Part shown: positions 63,036 to 64,000 of the stretch, piece by piece | Layout: each line of letters opens with the position of its first letter | Position numbering within the stretch: the stretch's first letter is position 1 | Assembly (NCBI GenBank): GCA_045600945.1 | Contig: JAZRYX010000070.1 | Location: forward strand, 1 to 64,000 | Direction of reading: 5' to 3' | Origin: Darwinimomas sp045600945 | Lineage (GTDB): Bacteria; Bacillota; Clostridia; Lachnospirales; Lachnospiraceae | DNA length: 64,000 bases | Notes under the pieces: generated by a model | The model's input: only the letters and a program-made list of their open reading frames with translations | Told to the model about the DNA's origin: nothing | Databases searched by the model: none | Program-made: the position numbers and the translations under genes

Positions 63036-63063
63036 CAAAAAAATCGAGTCAATCCTCGATTTT
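63036..63063 (-). terminator. Terminator overlapping the LCP gene stop codon
   Basis: AAAATCGAG-like arm (CTCGAT 63055-63060 with ATCGAG 63043-63048, extended by three A-T pairs) followed by a T-run on the minus strand. The TGA stop codon (63049-63051) lies in the six-base loop. Confidence 0.8.
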
Positions 63064-64000
63064 TCTGTAAAAACAATCAAGTAAGGCCGGAATCACCTGC
63101 GTATAATCCAGATAAACCTCATCATATACCTCTCCGTCTATCTCACCTTTGGTGACCTCACCGGGCAGAGTCACTATCTCGTCGATCCCGAAATCGCTTT
63201 GTATAACATCCACGAGTAGTCTTTCATACTCGCCTTTACTCATGTCGGATATCCTGGACGATTCAACCGTGTCGGACAGTTTCGTTACTACATTACTGTC
63301 AGTACGGCATTGCTGCTTTAAAGCATCATAAAACCCGGATATATACTGTCTATGCTGATCCATTCTCAGAATAGGCGAACCCTCGAGATCAGCATCCCTG
63401 TACCTAATGAACTGCTCAGCTTCATCGCCCTTCAGTCTGACTTTCTTACCCCTGGTCCACTCCGGATTGATTTTCGCAAGCTCATCGCTCGGGATCACAA
63501 CCTCAACCCCTCCGACCATATCATTTACAGTCGCAAGAGTCTCAAGATTGCCTACAAAGTAATGATCGATATTTAAACCGCAAAGCAGATCTGATGTGGC
63601 ACGCTTCAGAGACTCCGCACTGCTCTTTTCGCCGTCGCCCTCACCAAATGAGATGTTAAGATGATCAAAACTCGTATACTGATTGCCTGAGGGATCCGTC
63701 ATAACGCAATCGACCATACTGTCTCTGGGAATCATAAAAACTCTTACACTGTTATTTGACTGATCATGAGCTACCAGAAAAATACCGTCTGCGGAACCTA
63801 CATATTCTTCGTCACTTTCTACTCCGATGTTTCCCTTTTTATCGATACCGGCACAAAGAATCGCCTTGACATTGGATTTTCTTTTATATTTCTCACCGTT
63901 ATATGTGATCGTCCCGTCGTGGTTATCTATCCAATTGTCTTTGAAACTGTAGTTTGGCTCATAAAAATAAGACGGACTTATGGCGCTATCTGCTTCATAC
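63049..64000 (-). CDS. LytR-CpsA-Psr (LCP) family protein, N-terminus outside window
   Basis: The coding frame is open to the right edge, giving 316 visible residues; the signal-anchor and start are beyond 64000. Visible LCP landmarks are VKAILCAGIDK, GSADGIFLVAHD, RVFMIPRDSMV (the IPRD catalytic/phosphate-binding Arg-Asp), LNISFGEGDG, the NLETLATVNDMVGGVEV helix and QFIRYRDAD with the second Arg. LCP enzymes attach undecaprenyl-linked glycans such as teichoic acids or capsule to peptidoglycan on the outer face. It is the likely final attachment step for polymers of the glycan loci here, by inference. Confidence 0.93.
   Translation of the reverse strand, partial: YEADSAISPSYFYEPNYSFKDNWIDNHDGTITYNGEKYKRKSNVKAILCAGIDKKGNIGVESDEEYVGSADGIFLVAHDQSNNSVRVFMIPRDSMVDCVMTDPSGNQYTSFDHLNISFGEGDGEKSSAESLKRATSDLLCGLNIDHYFVGNLETLATVNDMVGGVEVVIPSDELAKINPEWTRGKKVRLKGDEAEQFIRYRDADLEGSPILRMDQHRQYISGFYDALKQQCRTDSNVVTKLSDTVESSRISDMSKGEYERLLVDVIQSDFGIDEIVTLPGEVTKGEIDGEVYDEVYLDYTQVIPALLDCFYRKIED

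Noticed and set aside
1..64000. CRISPR array, prophage or insertion sequence
   Set aside because: No regularly spaced repeat series, integrase, transposase or phage structural gene was seen on either strand.

Overview
The window looks like a chromosomal piece of a low-to-moderate GC Gram-positive anaerobe of the Clostridia. Lachnospiraceae (Butyrivibrio-like) fits best. The basis is the rpsL-rpsG-fusA-tuf order, a fused FeoA-FeoB, tRNAs without encoded CCA, an Alu-less small SRP RNA, formate-tetrahydrofolate ligase, LCP and zinc-ribbon membrane proteins, and strong AGGAGG ribosome-binding sites. The genus is an inference. No phage, insertion sequence or CRISPR array is visible.

Layout. 1-2.1 kb (+): the tail of a PLP-decarboxylase-like gene that seems to lack its middle, then a CapA-like phosphoesterase fused to a C39-like cysteine peptidase. 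2.1-3.1 kb: a pair of covarying hairpin repeats and a DUF3800 gene. 3.2-7.8 kb (-): the str operon. 7.8-13.6 kb (-): a YfhO-like membrane protein, FeoAB, a FeoB-associated Cys-rich peptide and a CPBP protease, joined by ATGA overlaps. 13.9-15.3 kb (-): a secreted metallo-beta-lactamase-fold protein and a lipoprotein. 15.4-36.9 kb (-): a surface-glycan locus with sugar aminotransferase, RfbC, Wzm/Wzt exporter, a 1267-residue multi-domain glycosyltransferase, GT2 enzymes, several large membrane glycosylation proteins, an XRE regulator, a flippase, LicD and a fused HTH-LicC-LicA protein. 37.0-42.0 kb (+): a divergent second glycan block with GT2 enzymes, a flippase and a GT8 enzyme.

42.0-43.0 kb (-) is a lipoate ligase. 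43.09-43.78 kb (+) is a stable-RNA cluster: tRNA-Gln, SRP RNA, tRNA-Gly, an unexplained structured element, tRNA-Arg, tRNA-His and a shared terminator. 43.8-62.4 kb (-) is a nearly gapless run. It includes a D-2-hydroxyacid dehydrogenase, a flavoprotein, a YunG-like protein, a small-alarmone-hydrolase-like HD protein, Fhs, a lipoprotein, a CvpA-like protein, a phosphohexomutase, TadA, an ABC exporter, a zinc-ribbon membrane protein, an RsbW-like kinase, a STAS-kinase fusion and a two-component pair. 62.5-64 kb (-) holds a secreted protein with choline-binding-like repeats and an LCP ligase that runs off the right edge.

How the genes work together. Most of the window builds the cell envelope: precursors (phosphohexomutase, RfbC, aminotransferase), lipid-linked transferases, ABC and flippase export, attachment (LCP) and phosphocholine decoration (LicC/A, LicD), with a possible choline-binding reader protein. 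The least standard items are the 1267-residue polyprotein-like transferase, the structured RNA inside the tRNA cluster, the paired hairpin repeats, and promoters that share bases with upstream stop codons.
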